This document shows, in pieces, positions 10,663 to 21,623 of a stretch of 64,000 nt of DNA. Made by a program: the position numbers and the translations under genes. Each line of letters opens with the position of its first letter. Within the stretch, counting starts at the first letter, position 1. The notes under the pieces were generated by a model that worked only from the letters and a program-made list of their open reading frames with translations, did not search any database and was not told the origin of the DNA. The stretch comes from Phaseolus vulgaris (taxonomy: Eukaryota; Streptophyta; Magnoliopsida; Fabales; Fabaceae), in the NCBI RefSeq assembly GCF_000499845.2, contig NC_023749.2, positions 38,926,923 to 38,990,922 of the forward strand. The letters are read 5' to 3'.

Positions 10663-11763
10663 TGATCCCGCCGGTTGACCTAGCGCAAAAGCGTTGCCTC
10701 GTCACGAACCTCCTCACCAGCTTGACACCACGTGGCCTTCAAGTCCACACCACAGAAAGTCTCTCTGGGAACCTGAAAAACACACAGTGGCGCCTCTGCG
10801 GCCGGTGGCGCTCCGACGCTCAAGTCAGTAACAAGAACACCCAAAAACTCAGAGAAAATATGCTCTGTAGAACCGTACTAAAGTGCACACAACCCTAGTA
10901 ATGAGCCGTAATGAAAAACGTACCTCTGCAAATTCTGTTAAGTTTACCTTTATAGCTAGGTTTCTTCTCTCTCCAGGCCGTTATGCTTTTGGACGCGTGG
11001 CTCGCATCCAGCCCTGCACGTGTCGCCATCTGGGCTTGGATAGCAGGGAGTGTCCAGCCCTACACGTGTCATCATCTAAGCTAGGGTAACTCGAGCGTCA
11101 TTCTCATACCACATCCAACCCTACACGTGTCGTCATCTGGGTTGGAGGCAACTTGAGCGTTATTTCTGCGTAGTAACCAGTTGCGCGGCTAAGTCCTCGG
11201 CTCAAGGAGTAAGCTAGCACGCAATATACTTTGGTACACCACTTGATAAGGCGAGTATCGGGTGCAGCAAAATGCACCATCTCTATGACATCGCTTGTCG
11301 TTAGTGTCACCTTCCTTATTGCTACACCACGCATGTTCTAACTGAGGGAACCTTGCCACCAGCGAATGTCCACTCTGGGAATCCTATCACTGATGGGCAA
11401 GCTGTTCCCTTCAGCCTACTCGACCCCCATGCCCCATGCTAGCGCAACAATCATCTCATTGGACTTACACGTTTGGACTTACTCTTCTGAGTTTCCAGCA
11501 GCCTTAACTAAGTCTGCTGGGAAATCCGGCGATGTGCTTCTTGCGGCGATGTCAGACCACCCGGTCGTCCATCGTCTAACACGTCGATGTCATACAATTT
11601 CGACGACAACCGATCACGTACGTTGTAGCACGCCGCTTCCACGAGCGGCGACTATACTAGCTTTTGGACCACTCGCCTTTCTTTAGTCCACGTGTTCTGC
11701 TAAACACGCCCCATGTAGTCACGTGCTAGACACGTCATCACACCCTATGTCCTGGCCGGTATA
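10663..11763 (-). repeat. Solo LTR of the F family inside element C
   Basis: 1101 bp, starting TGATCCCGCC and ending GGTATA (expected GGTACA with a late mutation). Its length equals that of the F LTR at 30710-31810, to which it is similar. Flanks gtggc (10658-10662) and gtgcc (11764-11768) are a TSD with one mismatch, and removing the insert plus one copy restores C's frame. A minus-strand TATAAAGG lies near 10950. Confidence 0.92.
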
Positions 11764-14723
11764 GTGCCCATGGAAGCAACCCATGTTTTTTGGGAAGGCC
11801 TTGGCAATATGATAGAAAAGTTTTTCATGATGGCTTTACCAACAAACTTTCTTTTGATTTCCATGGTCACAAGGTTACTTTAAAATCTCTCTCTCCAAGA
11901 GAAGTCCATGAGGACCAAATCCTTATGAAGAAAAAGAGGGAGAGTGAAAAAGATAAAAAAAGTCTTAAGCCTACACTTCTTGTGTCTAGGCATGAGGTTC
12001 AAAGGGAAATAGTGGCTCACAATCCTATCTTCTTAGCTATCCCTAGACCTCTTAAGTTAGAACCACTTGTTGATAGTTCTCATGACTTGGAAAATTTGGT
12101 AAAGTAGTTTCATGATGTGTTTCAAGATCCTCCAAAAGGCCTTCCACCTTTGAGAGGGATTGACCACCAAATTGATTTGATTCCAGGATCTTCCTTACCA
12201 AATTGTCTGGCCTATAGAACCAATCCAAGTGAAACCAAGGAAATTCGCCAACAAGTAGAAGCTTTGATTGAAAAAGGTTGGGTCCAAGATAGCATGAGCC
12301 CTTGTGCTATGCCTATTATCCTTGTCCCTAAGAAAGATGGCACATGGATGAGCCCTATGATTGTAGGGCTATCAATAGCATTACAATTAAGTATAGGCAT
12401 CCCATACCTAGGCTTGATGATTTGTTGGATGAATTGCATGGTTCAAAAATCTTTACAAAGATTGATCTTAAAAGCGGCTACAATCAAATCCGTATCAAAC
12501 CGGGTGATGAATGGAAGACGGCTTTTAAGACCAACTTTGGCTTATATGAGTGGTTAGTTATGCCTTTGGCTTAACTAATGCTCCAAGCACTTTCATGCGC
12601 CTCATGCATCATGTTTTGAGACCTTTCATTGGTAAGTTTGTTGTTGTTTATTTTGATGATATACTCATATATAGCTTATCTTTGAAAGACCATAGGTTGC
12701 ATGTTAAGCAAGTTTTAGAAACCCTTAGGAAGGAACATTTGTATGCTAACCTTGCTAAATGTATGTTTGCACTTGATCATATAGAATTCCTAGGGTTTGT
12801 TGTGAGTAGCAAAGGGGTCCATGTGGATCAAGCTAAGGTGGTGGCCATTCAAAATTAGCCTACACCTAAATCCATGAATGAAGTCCGAAGTTTCCATGGA
12901 CTTGCTTCTTTTTATAGAAGATTTGTACCTAACTTTGGTACAATTGCCGCACCACGCAATGATATAGTAAAAAAGGATGTGGTTTTTCAATGGAGAGAAG
13001 CGCAACAAAAAGCTTTTGATATTTTGAAGGAAAAATTGACTAATGCTCCCATCTTAGCCCTTCCTAATTTTGCTAAAACCTTTGAGATTGAGTGTGATGC
13101 TTCAAGCATAGGCATTGGGGCTGTTCTCCTTCAAGAGGGCCACCCCATAGCTTATTTTAGTGAGAAATTGAAGGGAAGTTATCTCAACTATTCCACTTAT
13201 GATAAAGAGTTATATGCACTTGTTAGGGCTTTGTTTACTTGGCAACATTATCTTTTTCCTAAAGAGTTTGTGATTCATAGTGATCATGAATCTCTTAAAT
13301 ATTTGAAAAGCCAAAACAAACTTAACAAGAGACATGCTAAGTGGGTGGAATTCCTTGAGCAATTTCCTTATGTGATCAAACACAAGCAAGGCAAAATAAA
13401 CATTGTGGCCGATGCACTTTCTAGACGATATGCCTTGATTACTCTTTTGGGTTCTCAATATCTTGGCTTTGATCACATTAAGGATCTTTATCATGATGAC
13501 CTTGATTTTTCTCCTATCTATCAAGAGTGTCTTAAAGGAGGACACAAAGACCATTTTATCCAAGATGGCTTTCTTTTCAAAGGAAAACGTCTTTGTGTTC
13601 CCCAATGCTCAATTAGATTATCTCTTGTTACAGAAGCACATGAGGGAGGTTTGATGGGTCACTTTGGGGTTGCTAAAACTTTGGATGTGTTGCATGAACA
13701 TTTCTATTGGCCTCATATGCATAAACATGTTCATAGTTTGTGTGATAAATGCATAGCTTGCCGCAAGGCTAAATCTAGGATGCATCCCCATGGTCTATAC
13801 ACTCCTCTCCCTATCCCTTCAATGCCTTGGGTTGACATATCTATGCATTTCATCTTAGGATTACCCAAGACATCAAAGGGAAAGGATTCTATTTTTGTGG
13901 TAGTAGATCGTTTTTCAAAGATGGCTCACTTTATTCCTTGCCACAAAGTGGATGGTGCATGTCATATTGCAAACCTCTTCTTTCAAGAAGTGGTTCATTT
14001 GCATGGGGTTCCTAAAACTATTGTGTCCGATAGAGATCCAAAGTTCTTGAGTCACTTTTGGAAGACCTAGAGGGGTAAGCTTGGTACTAAGCTTTTATTT
14101 TCTACCACTTGTCACCCAAAAACCGATGGTCAAACCGAAGTGGTCAATCGAACTTTAGGACAACTATTGAGATGCTTCATTTCTGGGAATCCTAGAGTGT
14201 GGGAGAATTTACTACCCCATGTTGAGTTTGCATATAACCGTGTAGTAAATTCTACCACCTCACATTCTCCTTTTTAGGTTTTCTAAGGGTTTAACACCTT
14301 AACACCTCTTGATCTTCCTCCTATTCCCATTCTTGGAGATGTCTTGTGCAAAGAAAGTCCAAACTAATGCCTCGTGGTGATGGACCTTTCCAAGTCCTCA
14401 AGAGGATAAATGACAATTCTTATGAGTTAGATATGCCTGATACATACGTTGGTAGTCATACATTTAATATCAGTGATCTAACTCCTTTTTCTGTAGGTCT
14501 CCAGAATTCGTGGTCGAATTCTCTCCAACTCGGGGAGTATGATGGAGATCAAGTTCAAGACCAAATCGAGGCAAATACTCAAGGAAAAGAAGAGGAAGAG
14601 GCTCAAGTGCTAGACGCTCAAGGAGTTGGTAGCCCACCTCAAAGGCTTACAAGAAGTCAATTCAAAGCATTAGGAAATAATGGAAGGTTGTTTTCTATTT
14701 TTGTAATTTCTTTGTTTGAAGGT
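11764..14723 (+). pseudogene. Element C pol: RT, RNase H, integrase and C-terminal tail, broken
   Basis: RT has YFDD at 12649-12660 and the [13 protein letters not shown] region. RNase H follows ([29 protein letters not shown]). Integrase has [10 protein letters not shown]...CDKCIAC ligands and a core with VSDRDPKF and DGQTEVVNR. The tail contains MPRGDGPFQVLKRI and FNISDLTPF, as in CRM-like elements. Lesions: stops at about 12105, 12856 and 14068; frameshifts near 12350 and 12570; and a large internal deletion near 14280-14350. The 3' LTR is absent because B's LTR starts at 14724. Confidence 0.85.
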
Positions 14724-15927
14724 TGTTCCGTCCGGTTGACCGGGACGTCTTCGTGCGCGACCTCAACCGTCAGCTAGGGACTCCTTCCCACTTGACACCT
14801 GTGGATTCCTGCAAAGAAGGACAAAAGGGCGCCCTAGCGGCCGTTTGCACTCCGACGCTCAAGTCAGCCAGCAAGAAACACCAAAAATTGTGCACCTCCG
14901 TATCGGAGCACCGCGTATGGCACTCTGAAGGTGGTAAAAAGAACTGTGTGTTGTGTGTATGTTTTCTCCCTCAGGCAAAGATCTTTTTCCCAGTCCCTTG
15001 TACGTAACCTCAAGGCACGAGCAAGCAACTAGAGAGTTCTCTGGTAAATTTGCCAAAAGTTCGAACCCCGTTCCCAACATTCTCCGCGCTATTTAAACTA
15101 CCCAAGCATTTAAAGCGCCTTAAAGCGCTTTTAATTACAAGCGTAACACACTCATTAAAGCGTTTAATTAGAAAACGTAGCGCATTTAAGACGTTGAAAC
15201 GCTTGGGAGCCATTATAGTACCTGAATGCTCGAAACGGAAACTGTATTGAATGACTTTAATTACCTGGCACCTGACTAAAGGATGTTTCTATTCTGACCT
15301 GGCTGTCGTACACGTGGAGGGCCTCACGACGCCATGACCCCATCTGGGGGCGTTTCTGCCCATTTGGGGACGTCTCAACGTGTGAGTCCTCCTACCTGGG
15401 AGTGCTACTGTGCTAGGGGTGACTTTTTGGGTGCCAACTCATGCCCCCAATCATCTAGTCACTCGCTTTGAGAGCGTATCTGCCTTCCTCTTGTACCCTG
15501 CACCCGGCTACCCTGGGCGTGACCTTCCTCTTGAGTCGTATCTGTCCCAAAGGCGTCTCTGGGCGGCAGGGGTACTTCACGAGTCAGGCTGCCATACACT
15601 GGTGTTGTTACTATGGCCTTGAAGCCACCTTTCTCTCCTCTTTATTACTGTTCCCTGGTTATCCAGGGTTTGGGGCCTTCCTACGGCGTCGCCCCCTCCA
15701 TGGTCTTTCCTACCCATGGGTATCGGGGAGCCGCACCGTGATTGCCTTGGCTTAATGATATTTGATCTTGGCGACGCCATGGTTGGGCAACGCCTTCACC
15801 CAGGCGATGCCTTGCCTTGGCGACGCTTCCTCTTGGCGAAGCTGGCACTTGGCGTCTCTCCACCTAGGCGACGCCCTGCGTTGACTTTGACCTTGTCTTA
15901 GTCAACGCCCGTATACGGGACGGTACA
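14724..15927 (-). repeat. 3' LTR of element B
   Basis: 1204 bp, TGTTCC...GGTACA on the plus strand, followed by the polypurine tract. A minus-strand TATA-like TTTAAATAG lies near 15095. It is shorter than the 5' copy mainly because the latter has a 31-bp duplication in its GGCGACGCC array. Confidence 0.95.
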
Positions 15928-15943
15928 CAAGCCCCCCAGTCTT
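15928..15943 (-). other. Polypurine tract of element B
   Basis: The minus strand reads AAGACTGGGGGGCTTG directly before TGTACC. The identical tract borders the 3' LTRs of J (45206) and K (47593). Confidence 0.85.
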
Positions 15944-16154
15944 AAGCCGAAGACTTGTCTTCAGCGCAAAGACTAAGGCCTCGCCCACGCCGTCCTCGTG
16001 CCATCCTGTCGACGTGTCATTCCCTGCTGACTCAACAATTCTTCGAATTACTGACGTGACACTTTCTGAACCACAGTGGTGTCCTTAATGGCTGATTGGA
16101 CATCCTCTGAAGCGGGAAAAATAATGCCCTTTGGGGCTACACTTAATCGTGTGC

Positions 16155-16161
16155 CACGTGG
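16155..16161 (+). promoter_or_regulatory. G-box-like CACGTGG upstream of B aORF1
   Basis: CACGTGG is followed by ttcatcgtgcggtc, matching the context at 1086 and 19870. It lies 498 bases before the ATG, or 277 once the 5'UTR intron is removed. Confidence 0.45.
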
Positions 16162-16420
16162 TTCATCGTGCGGTCATCTTTAAGAACCTCTTGCGCTCCC
16201 CTTGAGCGCTTAATCCCGCAACACGTGGCATCATCACACGGTCATCATTCGTTGTCCCTCGCGCTTCTCGTAACGTTTAAGTTACCCCAAACCCCGCGCT
16301 TGCAACCACTGTTACATCCACTTTCTCTGCCCTTCCTCACTGTTCATCTTCTCCAAATCCCTTCTCTCGCGAATCCTGCTCATTCGTGCTTCCGCTCTCC
16401 ACGCCCTTCCGCCCCCAAAG

Positions 16421-16641
16421 GTACGGTTTTCCCCCTCCTTGACGATTCTCTTCACTGTATGAACTGCCTGGGACTGTCCATATTACTGCATTTCTTTGGA
16501 TATCGTTTGTATGCTTTTTCGTTCCTCTCGTTCCCCTTTGCTCTCGTGTGGGTAGGGCTCTCCTAGGATTCTTCCATTTTTTCCCCTTTTCTTCTCCCAA
16601 CCCCTTTTCTCTGAACCCTTTCTTTCTCTTTTGATCTTCAG
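16421..16641 (+). other. Predicted 5'UTR intron of B aORF1
   Basis: Donor CAAAG/GTACGG and acceptor TGATCTTCAG, 221 bp, ending 11 bases before the ATG at 16653. K (47948-48187) and L (59550-59795) have an intron of similar size at the same place, which makes a chance match unlikely. Confidence 0.6.
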
Positions 16642-16652
16642 CTTTGGCATCG

Positions 16653-18812
16653 ATGGCGAAAACTAAGACCGCCGCACCTCCCCCGCTCCCTAAGTCTTAT
16701 TATAAGGGCGAATACGACTGGGCCCCCGACGATCTTCTCGACGAATGCTCCCTCCTAAACTCTGTTGAGGACGTGGAGGCTCACAGGGGGGACCCTGCGC
16801 TTTATAATTTCAACGCCTTTCACAAAAATCACGACTCCCAAGTCCTGGTATGCCGGGTGCGACCTGGGATGCCCGTTTGTGTGGACTCCAGAGAGACTGG
16901 GGGAAGCCCCTTCTTCTTCCTTTATCAAATGGTACTCAAGAGAGTGGGCCTGCGTCTGCCCCTTACTTCCTTCGAGAAAGAACTGCTTACAGAGATAAAC
17001 ACCGCCCCAGCCCAGCTCCACCCCAACAGCTGGGCTTTCGTGAGGGGGTTTCAGATTCTCTGCGGATATCTAGGCGTCCCCTCTTCCGTAGACATTTTTC
17101 TTCACTTTTTCGAGGTAAAGAAACAGGGGAAGAGCCTATGGATGAGCTTTTCTGGCATCGCCGGGCGCATCATCCTTACGCTCTTCCAGAATTCGTTCAA
17201 AGGATGGAAAGGGAAATTCTTCAAAGTACGTGCGACCAAGCGCGATCCTACCATCCTAGAGGGCTTTCCCCTATACTGGACGGATAAGCCCATAACCATG
17301 AAGGCCCTGGCTTTGGATGAGCTTACCCCCTCCGACCGGGACGTGTGCAAAGCCTTGGCGGGACTGGGGGTAGTCTTCGATACCGCCAAACTCATCGCGA
17401 ACGAATTCAACGCCCATGGGCTTTCTACCTACTTTGGTATCTGCCCTTAATTGTTTATAATGCATTAGCTGTTGCGGTTATCTGCGTGTGTCTGGCCATA
17501 GAATTTCCCTTCTGCTTTATCTGAACTAACCTTTACTCTACTATTTTTCGCTGCTGTAGGTTCAGTGATGACTTCCTCGAGACGGCTTGCTCTTGCCAAA
17601 TTGTTGAATAAGGCAAAATCTACTAAAGAGGGTGGGGACGCCGTCGCCTCTGACGTGCCCACCGTCGCTTCCCTGCCGATTCTTCCACCATCTGCTTCTC
17701 CTCCTCCTATTGCCGCGGTTCCATTAGCCATGGCGTCGACCCCGGCCTCAGCATGCCTTAACAAAGGAAAAAGGGTGCTGATAGTAGATTCTGACAGCGA
17801 AGACTCGGGTACTGCCCTGGTTTCCCATAAGAGGAGGGCTACGGGCCTTCCTGCCTCACCCGTCGCGCCCCCCGGTGGTGGGAACTCTCTCAGGGACGAT
17901 CCTCCTAGTGCTACATCGTCGCCACCTCCACCAGCCTTCGAGGAACGAGAGGAAAGGATAGACTTGGTTCCCCCGCCTTCGCCATTTCCGCATCGTGACG
18001 CAGCTAAGGCCTCGGGCTCCGCCCCTCCCGTATCAGTCCCTGGCTCGACTTCTCGCAAACCCCGGATTCCTCGCCTCATTCATAGGGAGTTGACGCAGGG
18101 CTTCACCGAAGGAATGTCGCCGACTGATCCTCAGAAGGGGGGAGGCATGCCTTATTATATGGGGGCATTCCTGGCGGTGGCAATCAAGTGGCGCACTCAG
18201 GCTCGAAATGCCATCAAAGGGAGGGAGGCCCTCCGCAAGCTGAGACAAGAGGTGGGGGCGTTGAAGGAGGAGAAACAAAACTGGGGACTCAAGGAGGGAG
18301 CTTCCCAATCTCTGCTAAAACTGGCCCAGGAGGGCAGGGAGGGAGCTGAGGCGTACGCGCGAGAACTGGAACAGGCGCATGCCGCTCAACTAGCCCAGCT
18401 CACCTCCTACCAAATCCAGAACATTGGCCTCCAGGAGGCGGCTCTTACATCCGAAGTGCAGCGAAGAAAACTCGAAGAGTTGGATGCTGCTTTGAGGCAG
18501 AAGCTAGGTGAGAGAGAGGACGCCTTGGCTGCGAAGGTTGAAGCTTTGAGCCTTCTCCAAGCCGAAGCTAACAAGCTCCGCGTGGAGAAGGAATTTCTGG
18601 AGAAGCAACTGACATCCAAGGACTCTACGATTACGGAACTAGAGGGAGAGGTCCAAGAACTGACTGGGGAGATGGCGGGGGCGTTTGAAGAGGGCTTCCA
18701 AGAGGCTCTGACCCATGCGTCCTGCGAGAACCCTGGCATCAATATTTCGAACTGCGACCCCACACACCATGTCGTCGACGGGAAGGTTGTGCCCATGGAC
18801 TTGGATGACTGA
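16653..18812 (+). CDS. Long antisense ORF (aORF1) of element B, intact
   Basis: Two exons, 16653-17436 and 17560-18812, encode 678 residues without a lesion. The intron reads GTATCT...CTGTAG. The N-terminal half (about 1-260) is the Transposase_28-like domain: DWAPDDLLDE, VCVDS, PFFFLYQM, LTSFEKELLTEIN, QLHPNSWAF, SSVDIFLHFFEVK, GWKGKFFKV. A Pro/Ser/Ala-rich linker follows (about 275-420), then a long coiled coil rich in Glu, Lys, Leu and Ala (about 460-640). The C-terminus ends in VVDGKVVPMDLDD, a tail shared with K and L. No catalytic motif is recognisable; I infer a structural or nucleic-acid-associated protein. An upstream TTG in frame (16644) is not the start. It is intact while the element's pol is ruined. 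Confidence 0.8.
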
Positions 18813-18837
18813 ACCGCTGTCTCTCACCCGCCACCTT

Positions 18838-20185
18838 TACCTTCAAGCTTAATTCCTTTATACTTTACCTTTGCTTTTGACTTTCTCTGTTAAACTTGTA
18901 ATTCTTTGAACCATCTGTATTCTTGTTACAAATCTGGGTGTTCGTACGATTGCTTTTGTGCCTTCACGATATAGAATCCTGACTGTGCGCTCTTACTCTC
19001 ATTCTTTGCCTTCGGCGCTTCGGTTATTTTATTTGTGTTTTTCCCGTTTCTTTCACTTCGTCGGACGGCCTTGTATGCCCGGGAAAGGTCACGTGCCAAC
19101 CCTCACGCCCATGGAGAGGCTTACCTAGTGACATCGTATCGTCCACGGGGTGTCTCTCACACCGAAACGGTTCTTTCCTTGATCCTTAGCACCCGACGCC
19201 CACGCCTAAGGAGACGCCTGCTACAGCAACGCCGTATCGTCCCCGGGTGTCTAAAACGTCGAGTGCTCTGGGGGGGGTCGTTCCCTCTATGGTCTTTCCT
19301 TCCCATAGGTATCGGGGAACACCCTGCCAGCGATTCGCTAGTGTTTGGCGGTCTTATCTCCCTCCACAGTATTTCCTACATGTGGGTATCGGGGAGGTGA
19401 CGCCAGCAACTAACTCTGCCCCTTCAATTTCGTCTCCCTCCACAGTCTTTCCTACCTGTGGGTATCGGGGAGGCGACCCTGCTGATATTTGGGTTGGCGA
19501 CGCCCGCGACGTCTCATGCTGGCGTCGCCCTTCACGTCCTTCCGGGCGACGCCTCGGGCGTTATCTTTACTTTGACATTGACTTTGGTCCTTGCCTTGGT
19601 CGACGCTTGATGACAGCGAAGAGCTCAAGGTTTTGTCCGTGCCATCCACGTGGCGTTTCTTGTATGGCTGATGGGACGTTCAGTCATTCGACTTGATCCA
19701 CGTGGCGCTTCTTGAATGGCTGATGGGACATTCAGTCATTCCACTGAGTCCTGACTCCAGCTGTGCCCCTGACCCATTTTCGACGGCGCATCGTACCACT
19801 GGATATTCTATTGATACGACGTTCTCTGAGTTTAACCAGCGGTGCCAGGGTCATCCCTTCATCTTCTGCCACGTGGCTCGATCGTGCGGTGCATCCATTC
19901 GCGTTGTTTAATGCCCTAACTGCAATACTTGCTTCGTTTGGCGCTCTAACCGCTTTATTTAACTCTTCAAACTCTGGAACCATTCTCATCATTTCTGCAC
20001 TCTTCGTAACCTACTTACACTCTCTTTTCTTGCACCCTTTCTTCTTGCACCCTTTCTTCTTGCACCCTTTCTTCTTGTACCCTTTCTCTTTTCACGAAGG
20101 GTTGTTCCAGCATTTGCTCCCCTCGCTCGACTCTTGTATTTCCAGCGGTCCAGGCGCCCTCAACAATCCCTGATCTTGTTAAAGA
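18838..20185 (+). repeat. Internal LTR-like relic and aORF2 leader in element B
   Basis: There is no gene. The segment parallels 1-1338 of A. It holds three ctttcc...tatcgggga palindromic blocks (about 19299, 19366, 19448), GGCGACGCC words (about 19495-19560), a ttgac-rich stretch where LTRs normally end (19568-19610), and cagcgaagagctcaagg, which resembles the bases just inside J's and K's polypurine tracts. Then follow 52-bp repeats (19667, 19719) and the G-box (19870). I interpret it as a fossil LTR plus leader that came with aORF2. Confidence 0.55.
19870..19876 (+). promoter_or_regulatory. G-box-like CACGTGG upstream of B aORF2
   Basis: CACGTGG followed by ctcgatcgtgcggtgc, 316 bases before the ATG at 20186. 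Same context as 1086 in element A. Confidence 0.45.
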
Positions 20186-21149
20186 ATGTCTTCTCATGCT
20201 GCTTCCCCCAGGGTCAATCCCAAGGACTTGTACCCTTGGGCTTCGAACAAACTTCTTGACGAATGTTCATGCTTACTCGCTACCAAGCCATAAGGGAACA
20301 TAAAGGGGATTCATGTTCCTATGATCACCGGGCCTTCGCGAGGAGGCATGACGACGACATCGCTGTGCTCCTTTGCACTCTAGGGGAGCCAGTATGTGGA
20401 GACGAACGGGCCAACGAAGGGGTCCCCTTCTTTTACCTTTACCAGGTGGTTTTCAAGACCTTCGGAGTGCGCCTACCCTTCTCCTGGTTCGAGAAGGAAC
20501 TGCTGACGGAGATCAATGTCGCTCCGACCCAGTTATACCCCAACAGCTGGGCCTTTGTCAAAGCCTTCGATATCCTCTTTGGGTTTCTGGGTTGTGCGCC
20601 CTCGGTTGACCTCTTTCTTCACTTCTTTGAGGTGAAGAGGCAAAGACACAACCTCTGGGTAACTCTCAGTAACGTTCCCGGTAGAGTTCTCCTCACGCCC
20701 TTCCAGAACTCGTTCACCGGGGGGAAAGGCCGGTTCTTCAAGATTTGCTGCACTGACCTTGTTCCTGACGCTCTGGATGGGTTTCCGCTGTACTGGTGAG
20801 AGAGGCAAGGGCCCTCAAAACCAAACCCTTCAAGAAGCTGGCTCCAAGTGATCAAATAGCTTGCCGGATTCTTGCTGAGGCGGGAGGTTTTGACTCTGCC
20901 ACTTTGATCAGCTTGGAGTTCAACGCTGGGACTCTCGAAAAGTACATATGTAAGAGTCGCTGCCCTAGAAACTCCGGCCTTTGTTGTTTTCTAACCATGT
21001 CTGTCTTGCTTCATGGTGTTTCTGACACATTTATCTCCCTTGGTGCAAGCTCGAAAATAAACCAAGAAAGGAGGACACGGCTTACTCGAGCTCTGCGGGC
21101 TAGGAATGGGGTTTCGCCTTCCTCCAGTGCTGACTCCGATGGCCACTGA
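20186..21149 (+). pseudogene. Short antisense ORF (aORF2) of element B, frameshifted
   Basis: Homologous to A 1339-2304 along its length (HDDDIAVL, VCGDERANEGVPFFY, QLYPNSWAF, CAPSVDLFLHFFEVK). The ATG at 20186 is conserved. A one-base loss near 20287 and another near 20798 (tactgg-tgag) break the frame. The intron acceptor, CAG in A, is CAA here near 21048; the next AG would shift the frame by one base. B therefore keeps an intact aORF1 but a dead aORF2, the reverse of what can be seen for A. Confidence 0.85.
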
Positions 21150-21623
21150 AAAATGGCTTGTTCGTGTTTTTGCATGATCTGTAGTGTTTGCTCCATTTGT
21201 GCTACGCTCATTGTATCAAACATTGCTTGTAACAACAACTTTTCTATATCATACTTGATTTTTTGCAAACGCCGCTCTACTTTGCATATGTTTCGCATAC
21301 CGCGCGCTTTTCTTTCATCCTGTCCTTCCAACGGCGCATGCCTTCATCTGGGCGACGCCTTCACCGGGGCGACGCCTTCATCTGGGCGACGCCCTCACCT
21401 GGGTGACGCCTTTTCTCTTGGCGACGCCTTGACCTAGGCGACGCCCGTCTTTTTTGGCGACACATCACATTACTTCAAACGGAGAAAGATAAAGGATGAA
21501 AACCAAGGCACTTCTTTTTCTCAAACTGGTTTTACCTTTTACTTGGGTGACCTCATTAAAACACCCCCGAGGGGGAAATGAGCGTCCCCTTCAACTAAAT
21601 TGTTACATAACTGCTTACATAAG
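21150..21623. repeat. Convergent spacer of element B with GGCGACGCC array
   Basis: There is no gene. The GGCGACGCC array lies at about 21330-21463. A block with gacctcattaaaac and gagcgtccccttcaac (about 21548-21597) precedes the pol stop and is shared with A, K and L. Confidence 0.75.

Larger units (their letters stand above)
9540..14723 (+). mobile_element. Element C: degenerate Ty3/gypsy, probably CRM-like chromovirus
   Basis: Plus-strand gag, protease, RT, RNase H and integrase without recognisable LTRs. It is cut at the left by the LTR of A and at the right by the LTR of B, and interrupted at 10663-11763 by a solo LTR. The coding sequence is clearly more AT-rich than the Tat elements. 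The linear RT and integrase style (DWGK-free, YFDD, long C-terminal tail without an obvious chromodomain) suggests CRM, but Reina-like membership cannot be excluded. Confidence 0.75.
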
